Shown one piece after another: positions 44,752 to 53,995 of a stretch of DNA of 64,000 nt. The stretch comes from Pseudomonas putida (GTDB lineage Bacteria; Pseudomonadota; Gammaproteobacteria; Pseudomonadales; Pseudomonadaceae). The stretch is from NCBI RefSeq assembly GCF_004357765.1, contig NZ_SMTE01000013.1, positions 1 through 64,000 on the forward strand. The letters run 5' to 3'. The number at the start of each line of letters is the position of its first letter. Within the stretch, counting starts at the first letter, position 1. The notes below the pieces were generated by a model. That model made no database searches. It was not told the DNA's origin and saw only the letters and a program-made list of their open reading frames with translations. A program made the position numbers and the translations under genes.

Positions 44752-45861
44752 TTAGCGAGGGTACCAATCGTTAAGAAGTCGTTCGTAATCACTTAAAATA
44801 CGCTGCCATGTAAATGCGGCTTTGTACCGGCTGGAGCTAGTAGCTTTCATGCCGTTGACAGCCATTTGATCTTCGAGCATGCGATCAAACAATTCTGAGC
44901 AATGCGCTTGATCTTTGAAATATAGAGCAGCATCTCCAGCAACCCAGCGATTGAATTGATTATCATGCGCAATTACGGCGCATCCGGCACCTAGAGCCTC
45001 CACCAATGAAGGATTCGTCCCCCCCACACGATGCCCATGAAGATAAAATCTACTGTAAAAACGTAGAGCTTGCACCTTCGGTACTGAATAGATAGCACCT
45101 GGAAATATGATTTCCTCACTAGCCGCTGCCATCACCTGACGATGGTACGAGTTTTGCTTAGAAAAATTCCCGAGTACCACAAGTGTATGATTACGCTTTT
45201 TCGAACTGAATGCCGCTACCATCTCTAAGAAAGAATTTTCAGGTTCCGGTCGGGCGATGATGATTGAAAACTCCCCCGCCCGAACATTAAATTCTCCTAG
45301 TAGCGACTCATCCGCATCTAAAACCTCATCCCCACCATACGGGATCATTGAAATCTTAGACTCACGAACCCTGGTTGATAGATGTTTTTTGATTTTCGGA
45401 TGATCTGCAATCAAATGATTACCAACCCAGCAGCCAAATCTTTCATTGATCCAAAACCAAGTTTTAGCCGCCAACCCCCATTTGTCTCGACGCCATTCAA
45501 TGCCATCCATATTGAAGATGTTTTTTTGCCCTTTTAACTTTTGTAGGGTATTAAAAATGGCAGTATTATAGCCCAAAGTCAGAAATAAACCCTTTTGACT
45601 CAGCGCATGAATTGTTGCACGCCAATCAAAGATAATCGTTCCTAAGGCTCCGGTGCGCTGAACTGGGATGTGAATACGATGAACACCTTGCCAGTTGCTT
45701 TCCCAAATCTGAGTGCCTTCCGTTTCTTGGCAATACACACTTACAGACCAGCCTAACTCTATAAGGTATAGTGCTAGCTTTTCAGCAAAAGTTTCGAACC
45801 CACCATGCTGAGCAGGAACGCCTCTAGTCCCCAATATGTAAAGCTTTTTCTTTGCCGACAT
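44752..45861 (-). CDS. DUF1972/GT4 glycosyltransferase, WchF-like
   Basis: A 369-residue protein with an N-terminal DUF1972 domain (YILGTRGVPAQHGGFETFAE) and a C-terminal GT-B glycosyltransferase group-1 domain (GHRVGGTNPSLVEALGAGCA, the nucleotide-sugar Glu-x7-Glu-like region). DUF1972 enzymes include WchF/Cps2T-type beta-1,4-rhamnosyltransferases, but the sugar here is not known. A TTG two codons upstream could also initiate. Confidence 0.88.
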   Translation of the reverse strand: MSAKKKLYILGTRGVPAQHGGFETFAEKLALYLIELGWSVSVYCQETEGTQIWESNWQGVHRIHIPVQRTGALGTIIFDWRATIHALSQKGLFLTLGYNTAIFNTLQKLKGQKNIFNMDGIEWRRDKWGLAAKTWFWINERFGCWVGNHLIADHPKIKKHLSTRVRESKISMIPYGGDEVLDADESLLGEFNVRAGEFSIIIARPEPENSFLEMVAAFSSKKRNHTLVVLGNFSKQNSYHRQVMAAASEEIIFPGAIYSVPKVQALRFYSRFYLHGHRVGGTNPSLVEALGAGCAVIAHDNQFNRWVAGDAALYFKDQAHCSELFDRMLEDQMAVNGMKATSSSRYKAAFTWQRILSDYERLLNDWYPR

Positions 45862-45878
45862 CTTCAATACGCAACCTG

Positions 45879-47153
45879 TTAAGTATAGTTTGGCTTTTCA
45901 AGGCTTTGTTTGATCCCACAAGCCTGGAAGCGCAAGCGTGACGAAATTATGAATCTTCCGACAACTCCTAGTATGAGTAGCGGAACCCCAAAATAGAGGT
46001 AAGGTGATACAAAACCCGCAGCCGCTACTCCGCTTGTCGTAACCGAAAAAATTAGCAGCAAAATAAAAGATAAACCACCACGCCCCACCAACAATGGCCA
46101 AACGATATAGAAAAAAGCAACTAAGCATCCTGTTATTGCAGGATAGAGCACTGCCCCTAACATCCCAAAATCTACGAACCCTGCGCCGACATAAGACGGT
46201 GTAATACCCCCGCCAGGGAAATCATAACCAAGAGCCTCTTTCAAGTGCGCGCCAAGATTTACATCTGGCCCTGGGACGATGACGGCAAGTTCCATTAATA
46301 TGCCACCACCGCTTAAAAAATCTTTATATTGTGTAAGAATTACGTCTAGGTTCCAAACTGTAACAAACGAGCGCCAAAAAAAAGACGCCGCAAAGCGTTC
46401 AAATACATCCCCCCCGCCTTTACGCAAGACGCCTAGTAGCACAAAACAGCTAAGAACTACAACAGCCAATATAGCAGATTTAAGTACGGGTATTTTTCCA
46501 AATTTAGTATATAGCTTGGCGATACCACAGATTACAACAAGGAATGCTATCCCTGATCGGAATCCGAATGAAATCATACAGGCCGCCGAAACGAAAAATA
46601 CAAACACTTTTATTAGAAAATGCCTATCTTGACGAATGCTACTCCATGCAGCCCCTATGAGAAGAAACAGCTGAGCTGGGATTACGAAAATTCCATTTCC
46701 GCTCATCGCGGCAACTCGCTCATCTTCGAAGCCACCGTCGGCTGCAAGGCTCAGCAATGCACTAAATCCACTGCGAACCGCCACCACCACTGTCAATAGG
46801 ACTCCCACAGCCCAAAGTATATCCGCGAATCTATTGGCACGAGCATCCAATCGGAAGGTGAAACGTTGGTATGAAGTGCTCGAAAATCTAAGCCTTACCG
46901 CACTACCTAGAACAAGATAAGTTACCGCTGCAGAGAATACAGTTATCACATATGATAAGAGAACCAAGATCAAAGTTAGATTTTCAATATGGTAGGCAGG
47001 GTATATATTAAAGTAATAGACAAAAACACCCAGCGATAAAAAAAATAAATGATAGTCCAACATAAATACAATTGGATTACCAAAATCGAAGAACCCCCAT
47101 AATTTAGCATGAAACACAAGCGCAACAGAAAATAAAAAAAGTATCAAAGTCAT
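45879..47153 (-). CDS. wzy: O-antigen polymerase Wzy
   Basis: A 424-residue protein with about eleven membrane helices and a large periplasmic loop (VIVPGPDVNLGAHLKEALGY, GGGITPSYVGAGFVDFGM), typical of oligosaccharide repeat-unit polymerases. It would link flipped undecaprenyl-PP repeat units in the periplasm. Strong AT bias and low sequence conservation are usual for Wzy, so the name rests on topology and position. The ATG MTLILFLFSVAL was chosen. Confidence 0.82.
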   Translation of the reverse strand: MTLILFLFSVALVFHAKLWGFFDFGNPIVFMLDYHLFFLSLGVFVYYFNIYPAYHIENLTLILVLLSYVITVFSAAVTYLVLGSAVRLRFSSTSYQRFTFRLDARANRFADILWAVGVLLTVVVAVRSGFSALLSLAADGGFEDERVAAMSGNGIFVIPAQLFLLIGAAWSSIRQDRHFLIKVFVFFVSAACMISFGFRSGIAFLVVICGIAKLYTKFGKIPVLKSAILAVVVLSCFVLLGVLRKGGGDVFERFAASFFWRSFVTVWNLDVILTQYKDFLSGGGILMELAVIVPGPDVNLGAHLKEALGYDFPGGGITPSYVGAGFVDFGMLGAVLYPAITGCLVAFFYIVWPLLVGRGGLSFILLLIFSVTTSGVAAAGFVSPYLYFGVPLLILGVVGRFIISSRLRFQACGIKQSLEKPNYT

Positions 47154-47196
47154 GCTAAGTGCTCATCCATTTTTGCCTGCACTATATCGTCAGCGC

Positions 47197-48135
47197 TCAT
47201 ATTTTTTGGACGCCGAAACGCGCCAATAAGTCAGACATTGGCATGTCTCCAACTTTTGCCTTGACCACATGAGACTCGGGCACACAAGAGTAGCACTTCA
47301 CTTCTGGGAGCATGCTGGAGATATTTACCAATGCAGAACTAAAAAACCCCCATACACTACCGACCCCAATGCTAGCGGCAACCTCCTCTGCTGTAAGCAA
47401 TTTTAGCTCATCTGACAGCATCTCAAAATTTGGCGGCAAATCGTCAAACGATTTCCCTCTGGTCCAATAGCTATGATGCGGCTTAAAGTAAACTTTTTCG
47501 ATATCTCTCATCTGAGAATACAATTTTTCGCGAACCACCTCAGCTTCATCCTTTGAATAAATTGCTTCGATATCCTGATCTACAAAGAGCGCTATTGAGG
47601 GCTCCAAATGCTTTGACCTAACGATGGAAAATTCAAATTTTGTGATACGCCCATGCATTTCCGGCATGAAAATAAGGTCAGGATGCCGCACAAAGGTCTC
47701 ACGAATAATCCGCTGCTCACACCCGGACAGATAACCTTTTGTGCGGCGAAATCGATAGCAAAGTAGAGCCGCAATCATAGACTTTCTACTAGTTTGCCGC
47801 GCAACAATACCAGTCACATCCACGCGAATATAATTCATCAAACCGTCTTCGTAAATAAAAATATCACGAACCTTAGATGAATAAAAAAAATAGTTAGCCA
47901 GAAGCTGTTGAGGGTGCGGCAAGAGCACACTTATATCGCGACCCAACAACATCAAAATACGAAACCAAAAAAATTTTGCAACCAAACTTAATCTTGCGAC
48001 ATACCTAAAACTGAAAAATGACTCATAGAAAGGGACGATTATGTACCCCCGAGCCGATAGTACAGGAGTAATATTCTCCAAGATCTTCAAGTGCAGCTTT
48101 GTGTATCCAAATACTAATAGGTATTTTCTTTTCAT
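47197..48135 (-). CDS. Sialyltransferase-superfamily-like nonulosonate transferase candidate
   Basis: A 312-residue cytoplasmic or peripheral protein. It has a KPHH motif in KVYFKPHHSYWTRG and an SS motif in GSVWGFFSSALVNISSM. These HP and SS motifs are shared by bacterial sialyltransferase families GT38, GT52 and GT80. The position immediately after the CMP-sugar synthetase gene supports a role in transferring the CMP-activated legionaminic-type sugar. The TTG start at 48,171 is an alternative. Confidence 0.65.
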   Translation of the reverse strand: MKRKYLLVFGYTKLHLKILENITPVLSARGYIIVPFYESFFSFRYVARLSLVAKFFWFRILMLLGRDISVLLPHPQQLLANYFFYSSKVRDIFIYEDGLMNYIRVDVTGIVARQTSRKSMIAALLCYRFRRTKGYLSGCEQRIIRETFVRHPDLIFMPEMHGRITKFEFSIVRSKHLEPSIALFVDQDIEAIYSKDEAEVVREKLYSQMRDIEKVYFKPHHSYWTRGKSFDDLPPNFEMLSDELKLLTAEEVAASIGVGSVWGFFSSALVNISSMLPEVKCYSCVPESHVVKAKVGDMPMSDLLARFGVQKI

Positions 48136-48171
48136 TGATTGAGCACTTAACCTAAAACCCACGTAAAACAA

Positions 48172-48870
48172 TCATACATCTCGTGCGCACCCTACTATAC
48201 TAGCACACATCGTAAAATCAACATGCGTATCGATATCAATGGATCTTTCAGTTGGCATGACATACGCATTGACCCTATTTGTATATAAGAGCTTGGTTGT
48301 TACTACGTGATATTCAGGTACTATATAAATAGCTCCATTCAATCGATACGTCCTAGGGAGGTCCTGACTTCTCGCGGGAGTCAGAAAGTCTACCCCTTTA
48401 AACTCGCCATCTTCAGCTATACTGCCACACCATTGAATTGGATGATCTACCTCGCATACGGAGACTACAGTTTCGTCTGCGCGCTGCAAAAACTTTTTGT
48501 AGGCTTGCTCAATATCATAGCTAGCTCGGAGTGGAGATGTAGGTTGTAATAGAATAATATCGGAATAAAGAAAACCCTGCGCTCGTTCGCGCAGAATCAC
48601 ATCGAGAAGTACATCAACTGTCTTTGCATTGTCGTCTGCCAGACTAGGATCTCTAAGCATAGTATTCGCCCCAAATAACTCAGCGGCGGCGAGAATTTCC
48701 TCATCGTCGCTGCTTACTACTACTTTGTCAGCTATGCCAGAGGCCAGCGCTGCTTCTATAGTCCAGGCGATCAAAGGTTTGTTCCCGAGCGGCAGAATAT
48801 TTTTCCGCGGTAAGCGTTTGCTACCACCTCGAGCGGGAATAACCACTAAAACCTTCCGCCCCTCACCCAT
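48172..48870 (-). CDS. legF: CMP-nonulosonate (legionaminate) cytidylyltransferase
   Basis: A 232-residue NeuA/LegF/PseF-type enzyme that couples CTP to a nine-carbon sugar. The cytidylyltransferase motifs are VVIPARGGSKRLPRKN, PLIAWTIEAA, ILLQPTSPLRA and YRLNGAIYIV. Its start overlaps the end of the ptmE-like gene by eight bases. CMP-sialate and CMP-legionaminate synthetases cannot be separated on motifs alone; neighbouring leg genes favour the latter. Confidence 0.92.
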   Translation of the reverse strand: MGEGRKVLVVIPARGGSKRLPRKNILPLGNKPLIAWTIEAALASGIADKVVVSSDDEEILAAAELFGANTMLRDPSLADDNAKTVDVLLDVILRERAQGFLYSDIILLQPTSPLRASYDIEQAYKKFLQRADETVVSVCEVDHPIQWCGSIAEDGEFKGVDFLTPARSQDLPRTYRLNGAIYIVPEYHVVTTKLLYTNRVNAYVMPTERSIDIDTHVDFTMCASIVGCARDV

Positions 48871-49918
48871 TAAACACGCCTCCCACTTCAGCCTGTGCTC
48901 GATGGAAATCTTCGATCCTACCGATATCTAACCAATACTCATGTATTGGAAACATATTCACAACTTTGCCACCCGACATTGCTTCTTCTAAAATAGTCGG
49001 CATGTCGATTTTAGCATCCCCCCTAACGCTCTTTACTAACTCTGGCGAAAGCAGATAGATACCTGCATTGATGAAGAATTTCTGTATTGGCTTTTCCACC
49101 ATCGAAAGTATTTTATGCCCTTCGCTCTGAACAACACCATAAGGCACCTGATATTCATACTCACGTACACACATAGTAGCCAATCCGTCATGAGCCTCAT
49201 GAAAACTTAAAAGATTTTGGAAGTCTAAGTTCGTGAGTAGGTCACCATTCATCATAAATAAAGGCTCATTAATTTCTTCGTGCGGTAGCAACCCTAACGC
49301 CCCACCGGTACCAAGCGGTTCGCTTTCATGCACATAACGGATACTTACACCCCAATCAGAACCATCACCGAAGTAATTCCGGATCATTTCTGGCATGTAA
49401 TGAGTTGAGATAAAGAATCGATGAAAGCCCGCATTGATGAACCCCTGCATTATGAGTTCGAGAATTGGCTTCTCGCCCACTTTCAAAAGTGGTTTAGGAC
49501 ATGTCTGAGTCAAAGGGTGCAAGCGTGTGCCAAACCCGCCTGCCATCAGGAAAACCGGGTTATTACGCAGACGTTTATTTAGAAGCCCGTGAAGCGTTTC
49601 AAGACCTACAACTTTATAATCGCTGTCGACTACCGGTAACTGCAAAACTTGAAATCTTTCCATTACAGAAAGCATCCTCTCACGACTCCATCCGCGGTGG
49701 GCTACCTGCGGCGTTGCGTGCATCGCATCCTTCACAGGAGTCGACAGAGGAAGATGGCGCAGCAGCGCCCGTCGTACATCACCATCGGTTAAGGTACCAA
49801 GCATCCGCTGCTCCTCGTCCGTGACAATCACGATTCTCAGTGCTTCGCGGTCGAGGACCGCTATGGCATCTTCCAAAGCGACATCGGGGCGCAGTAGCAC
49901 TGATTGCCATTGTTTCAT
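48863..49918 (-). CDS. ptmE: CBS-domain nucleotidyltransferase (PtmE-like)
   Basis: A 351-residue fusion of two CBS domains (residues about 8-120, TDEEQRMLGTLTDGDVRRAL) and a sugar nucleotidyltransferase (FLMAGGFGTRLHPLTQTCPK, PLGTGGALGLL, MMNGDLLTN). In Campylobacter the CBS-containing PtmE makes GDP-glucosamine for legionaminic acid synthesis, and this has the same layout. It is placed between legH and legF, as expected for the pathway. Confidence 0.87.
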   Translation of the reverse strand: MKQWQSVLLRPDVALEDAIAVLDREALRIVIVTDEEQRMLGTLTDGDVRRALLRHLPLSTPVKDAMHATPQVAHRGWSRERMLSVMERFQVLQLPVVDSDYKVVGLETLHGLLNKRLRNNPVFLMAGGFGTRLHPLTQTCPKPLLKVGEKPILELIMQGFINAGFHRFFISTHYMPEMIRNYFGDGSDWGVSIRYVHESEPLGTGGALGLLPHEEINEPLFMMNGDLLTNLDFQNLLSFHEAHDGLATMCVREYEYQVPYGVVQSEGHKILSMVEKPIQKFFINAGIYLLSPELVKSVRGDAKIDMPTILEEAMSGGKVVNMFPIHEYWLDIGRIEDFHRAQAEVGGVFNG

Positions 49919-49938
49919 TTTTGCTATCCCTTACTAAA

Positions 49939-50592
49939 CTAGAGTGACGCCGGCTTCAAACGCGGCATAGCCCCAAGCAGAACCTGATGGGCTGAAAGAT
50001 TGCGGACGAGCGTAGCGCCCGCCCCCACGACCGAGTCACGGCCAATCCTTAAGCCTTGAATAATGTTCGCACCACAAGCGATAAACGCCCCAGACTCTAC
50101 ATGCACAGAGCCGCACAGGGTAGCGCCAGGTGCGATATGTATATGTGACTCAAGAATGCAATCGTGGTCGATGGCAGAACGAGTGTTGATGATGCAGTTG
50201 GCACCGACCACGACGTCGGCCTGTATGACCACACCAGCCATGACTTGCACTCCGTCACCGAGGCTGGCCGAGGGATCGACCCAGGCCGTTGGATGAACTA
50301 AAACGGGAAAGCGAAAACCTGCTGCGTGATACTTCTCATAGACCTTTTGCCGGACGTTGCCATGAACCAGTTGGCCGATACCATTGATCAGACCTACCTC
50401 ATTACCTGTCTTGGACGTCAACGCCTCGTCGCCTCCCAGTACCGGCAGGCCTCTCCATTCCTGGCATCCTCGCTCAGCCAACTGGGGGTCGCACACTCCG
50501 ACAATCTCCCAGCCCGAAGCGCGGGCAAGCGCGAGCAGGACCTTTGCATGTCCTCCCGCGCCCAGCATGATCAATGGCAGCGTGCTGCTCAT
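49939..50592 (-). CDS. legH: NeuD/LegH-type sugar N-acyltransferase
   Basis: A 217-residue protein with an N-terminal PglD-like domain (PLIMLGAGGHAKVLLALARA) and a C-terminal left-handed beta-helix hexapeptide domain (GDGVQVMAGVVIQADVVVGA, NTRSAIDHDCIL). It would acetylate the 4-amino sugar made by the aminotransferase. Its start overlaps legI by four bases (ATGA), so translation is coupled. Confidence 0.88.
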   Translation of the reverse strand: MSSTLPLIMLGAGGHAKVLLALARASGWEIVGVCDPQLAERGCQEWRGLPVLGGDEALTSKTGNEVGLINGIGQLVHGNVRQKVYEKYHAAGFRFPVLVHPTAWVDPSASLGDGVQVMAGVVIQADVVVGANCIINTRSAIDHDCILESHIHIAPGATLCGSVHVESGAFIACGANIIQGLRIGRDSVVGAGATLVRNLSAHQVLLGAMPRLKPASL

Positions 50593-51677
50593 GCGTCGAT
50601 CGTCTCGCCTGGCAAATAATCACGGGAAGCAGCCTGACCGACCAGCTCCCAGAGCATAGCGGGGGGCAACCCCCTGCCGCAGCGCGCCGTGCTGAGATCA
50701 GAGCGTTGCAGAACCTGGCCTGCCGAGATAGCGTTAGTTACCACCACCTGCTGCCGAGCCGCTCTGCGGGTATCCCATTCACTTGGCTGAGGCGCTTTCC
50801 CGCCATCGCCAAGGGCCAACTGCAACGCTCGGATATCGGCAACCATACCTTTGAGCTCGTCTGGCTCTAGCGACGCCTTATGGTCAGGGCCTGGAAGGTT
50901 GCGGTCGAGGGTAAAGTGCTTCTCGATCACCCGAGCGCCGCGCGCCACTGCAGCTACTGGTATCAAGCTACCTTCAGTATGATCGGAGTAGCCAACTGTC
51001 AGACCAAAGGCCTCAGCCAACGTATCCATTGCCCGCAGATTCACTTCAGCCGCCGGGGTCGGATATTGCGAGGTGCAATGCAGCAACGTGACATGCCCTT
51101 GTAGCGCCTGACGATGCTCGGGCTTGCTCCAGCACTGCCACACTTCATCGAGCGACGAAGGCTCCTGGTCACAGTTGAGCGCATGGGCAACCACGGCAAG
51201 CGCCGTTTCAACCTCGGAAAGTGTCGCCATCCCGGTGGACAGGATCAAAGGCTTTCGGCTACGGGCGAACGCCCAAAGCAGCGGGGCATTGGTCAGTTCG
51301 CCAGAGGGCACCTTGAACGTTGGCACCCCAAGTTCAACGAGAAACGCCAGACTCTCGCTATCGAACGCCGTGGAAAGAAACTCGATGCCCTGTTTCCTGG
51401 CATGCACCTGCAACTCGGCGTGCCATTCCCGGGGCAACTCCAACTTCTTGAGCATCGCCAGCTGGCTTTCTTGAGCGTCGGTGCTCTTTTTTTGATACGC
51501 CGCTTTCGGCGCGCTTGCCGAAGCAAGCTTTTCCGCGCTGAACGTCTGGAATTTAACGGCATCCGCTCCGGCTGCCGCTGCGGCATCCACCAATGCAAAG
51601 GCCAGCTCTCGCTGACCGTTATGGTTAACGCCCGCCTCGGCGATGATGTATACGTTGTCGCGGTTCGATGTCTGCAT
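50589..51677 (-). CDS. legI: Legionaminic acid synthase (NeuB-type)
   Basis: A 362-residue NeuB family synthase that condenses a six-carbon N-acyl sugar with phosphoenolpyruvate to give the nine-carbon acid. The TIM-barrel has YIIAEAGVNHNGQRELAF, KFQTFSAEKLAS, TFKVPSGELTN, GLTVGYSDHTEG and HFTLDRNLPGPDHKAS. A C-terminal SAF domain ends the protein. Start MQTSNRDNVY follows the legG stop by a few bases. Confidence 0.93.
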   Translation of the reverse strand: MQTSNRDNVYIIAEAGVNHNGQRELAFALVDAAAAAGADAVKFQTFSAEKLASASAPKAAYQKKSTDAQESQLAMLKKLELPREWHAELQVHARKQGIEFLSTAFDSESLAFLVELGVPTFKVPSGELTNAPLLWAFARSRKPLILSTGMATLSEVETALAVVAHALNCDQEPSSLDEVWQCWSKPEHRQALQGHVTLLHCTSQYPTPAAEVNLRAMDTLAEAFGLTVGYSDHTEGSLIPVAAVARGARVIEKHFTLDRNLPGPDHKASLEPDELKGMVADIRALQLALGDGGKAPQPSEWDTRRAARQQVVVTNAISAGQVLQRSDLSTARCGRGLPPAMLWELVGQAASRDYLPGETIDA

Positions 51678-51681
51678 GGAG

Positions 51682-52839
51682 TTACACCACCAAATCATGG
51701 AAATGCTTAGGCGTAGCCACACTAAGCTGTTCTAGTTCTGTAACAATGGCACTCGCGGCATCCCCCTGACCATAGGGATTATCGACGTTACTGCACGCGG
51801 TGCGGAAATCGGCCCCGAGAGCCTTGCGTAGTGCCTGCTCGATGCCTGTACGCGTCGCATCGCAATGTACGACTGAAGCTGCAGCGAGACGTCCCTGCTG
51901 GCGCAAGCCGATATTGACCGTCGGCACGCCAAAAGCCGGGACTTCGATGATACCGCTAGAAGAATTGCCCACCACTGCGTCTGCCAGTGCCACGGCGCTC
52001 AGATAACGCTTGAAACCAAGGGAAGGAATGGCGAGTACACGATCAGCATTACGCTGAGCGTAGCTCTCCAACAAAGGAATGATCGCCCGTCCGCCATTGT
52101 CGGCGTTCGGGTACGTCAGAATGATCTGGTGATCCTGGAACTGATCAAGCGCCTCAAGCAGAGCATTGAAGCTGTCCTGGGGGCTTTCCTCGAGGAGTGT
52201 GACTGGATGGTAAGTCACCAGCAGATAGGGCTTCTTCAACTCAAAGCCTAGACTCGCCGACAGCTCAGCCAACCCCATACGCTCGGATCGCATCAGGTGA
52301 TCGAGGCCAATGGCACCCACATTGAACACTCGCTCCGGCGACTCGCCCATCTGGATGACGCGACGGCGATAGGGTTCAGCAGCGACGAAGTGCAGATCCG
52401 CCATCTTGGTGATCGCGTGGCGGATGGCATCATCATAAGCACCTTCGGTTATTTCCCCGCCGTGCAGGTGGGCCACCGGGATGCGCATGATCAAAGCAGC
52501 CTGGACGACCGCCAGCGCTTCAAAACGATCGCCCAGGACGACCAATACATCAGGCCGAAGCCGATCGAGTGCATCGGCGAAACCTATGGTACCAAGGCCC
52601 ATTGACTTGACCACGCCGACGTCGGTGTCGGAAGACAACAGCATCTCGACCTTGGCATCAAGGGTGAAACCGTCCTGCTCGATTTGTTGCCATGTGGAGC
52701 CGAACTCCGGCGAGAAATGCATCGCCCCGGCAATAACTTGCAACTGCAGGGTTGGGCTGGCCTGGATGTCTTTCATCAACCAATACAGCAGCCCATATTC
52801 AGCCCTGGTGCCGGTAAAAACGGCGACCTTGCGTTTCAT
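51682..52839 (-). CDS. legG: Hydrolysing NDP-sugar 2-epimerase (NeuC/LegG)
   Basis: A 385-residue enzyme of the NeuC family that removes the nucleotide and epimerises C2. It has VAVFTGTRAEYGLLYWLMKD, VVLGDRFEALAVVQAA, HLHGGEITEGAYDDAIRHAI, and a C-terminal NSSSGIIEVPAFGVPTVNI nucleotide site. In legionaminic acid synthesis it acts on GDP- or UDP-2,4-diacetamido-trideoxy-hexose. Its ATG overlaps the legC stop (ATGA). Confidence 0.92.
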   Translation of the reverse strand: MKRKVAVFTGTRAEYGLLYWLMKDIQASPTLQLQVIAGAMHFSPEFGSTWQQIEQDGFTLDAKVEMLLSSDTDVGVVKSMGLGTIGFADALDRLRPDVLVVLGDRFEALAVVQAALIMRIPVAHLHGGEITEGAYDDAIRHAITKMADLHFVAAEPYRRRVIQMGESPERVFNVGAIGLDHLMRSERMGLAELSASLGFELKKPYLLVTYHPVTLLEESPQDSFNALLEALDQFQDHQIILTYPNADNGGRAIIPLLESYAQRNADRVLAIPSLGFKRYLSAVALADAVVGNSSSGIIEVPAFGVPTVNIGLRQQGRLAAASVVHCDATRTGIEQALRKALGADFRTACSNVDNPYGQGDAASAIVTELEQLSVATPKHFHDLVV

Positions 52840-53987
52840 GCGTGGAACTCCGGCAACACGCTGCTTGGCAGGTTGACGATCCGCGCAGCCAGCCACTCGG
52901 CGTTGGTCAGATCACCCTTGATGGCATTCTCGTACATCGGCAGGTGGTTCATGAGTTGCCAGATCGGCCGAGTCATCACGCCATTGTCATTGGTAGCCTT
53001 CAACAACGCCTGGCGTTGTTCAAGGCCTTCACAGATAACGGCATTGAGCCAGTAGTTGGAACGGCAGCCCTCTGGTTCTTTTACGAACTGCAAGGAACCA
53101 CCTGCCAACTGCGCATCATAACGTTGCGCAAGTTCGCGCTTGGCCTCGATGAACTTGTCCAATTGCTCCAACTGGGCGCAACCCAGAGCCGCGTTCAGGT
53201 TCGGCAGACGGTAGTTGTACCCCACCTCGTCGTGTACGTACTCGTAGGGGTGGGGCTTTTTGGCTGTGGTAGTCAAATGCTTGGCATGCTGACCCAGCGC
53301 CTCCCCGGCGAGGATCATGCCACCACCACCGGTAGTCATGATTTTGTTGCCATTGAAACTGAGGATACCCACCGCACCAAACGTGCCAGTGTGTTGCCCC
53401 TTGTAGAGGCTTCCCAGGGACTCCGCTGCGTCTTCGACCAAGGCGATGTTCCAGCGCTGGCAAACGGCAACCAACTCATCCAGCGCTGCCGGATGGCCAA
53501 ACGTATGCATAGGCACGCTAGCGCGGATGACCTTTTGGCTAAGACGCGTCCGACACAGGCCGTCGTCGTCCAGGAATGCGTGCTCCTGCAACCAGGTATC
53601 CATCGCCGCAGGGCACAAACCGAGCGTCTGGCGGTCGACGTCGATGAACAGAGGTTCGGCACTGCAATAGGCAATGGCGTTGCAAGTGGCAATAAACGTG
53701 AGCGGTTGCGTGATCACCAGGTCGCCCTGCCCGACACCGACCAACTTCAATGCGATATGCAACGCCGCGGTACCGTTCACGGTCGCCACGGCTCGAGGGC
53801 TGCCGGTATAACTGGCCATGTCCCGTTCGAAACGGTCAACGAACGCACCCACACTGGACACGAATGTTGACTCGATGGTATCGACCACATAGTCGCGTTC
53901 ATGGCCGAGGAACACTGGAGCGTGCAACGGGATGAACTCTTGGGTGCGGTATTGCTCGCGAATAAAGCTGATCAAAGTGTCGAACAT
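52836..53987 (-). CDS. legC: LegC family PLP-dependent aminotransferase
   Basis: A 383-residue DegT/DnrJ/EryC1-type sugar aminotransferase. It has TVNGTAALHIALKL, VEDAAESLGSLYKG, the PLP lysine in SFNGNKIMTTGGGG, and YNYRLPNLNAALG. It would aminate C4 of the keto sugar made by LegB. GAGG six bases before the ATG supports the start; a TTG four codons earlier is less likely. It is followed by legG with a coupled overlap. Confidence 0.92.
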   Translation of the reverse strand: MFDTLISFIREQYRTQEFIPLHAPVFLGHERDYVVDTIESTFVSSVGAFVDRFERDMASYTGSPRAVATVNGTAALHIALKLVGVGQGDLVITQPLTFIATCNAIAYCSAEPLFIDVDRQTLGLCPAAMDTWLQEHAFLDDDGLCRTRLSQKVIRASVPMHTFGHPAALDELVAVCQRWNIALVEDAAESLGSLYKGQHTGTFGAVGILSFNGNKIMTTGGGGMILAGEALGQHAKHLTTTAKKPHPYEYVHDEVGYNYRLPNLNAALGCAQLEQLDKFIEAKRELAQRYDAQLAGGSLQFVKEPEGCRSNYWLNAVICEGLEQRQALLKATNDNGVMTRPIWQLMNHLPMYENAIKGDLTNAEWLAARIVNLPSSVLPEFHA

Positions 53988-53995
53988 GGGAGGCC

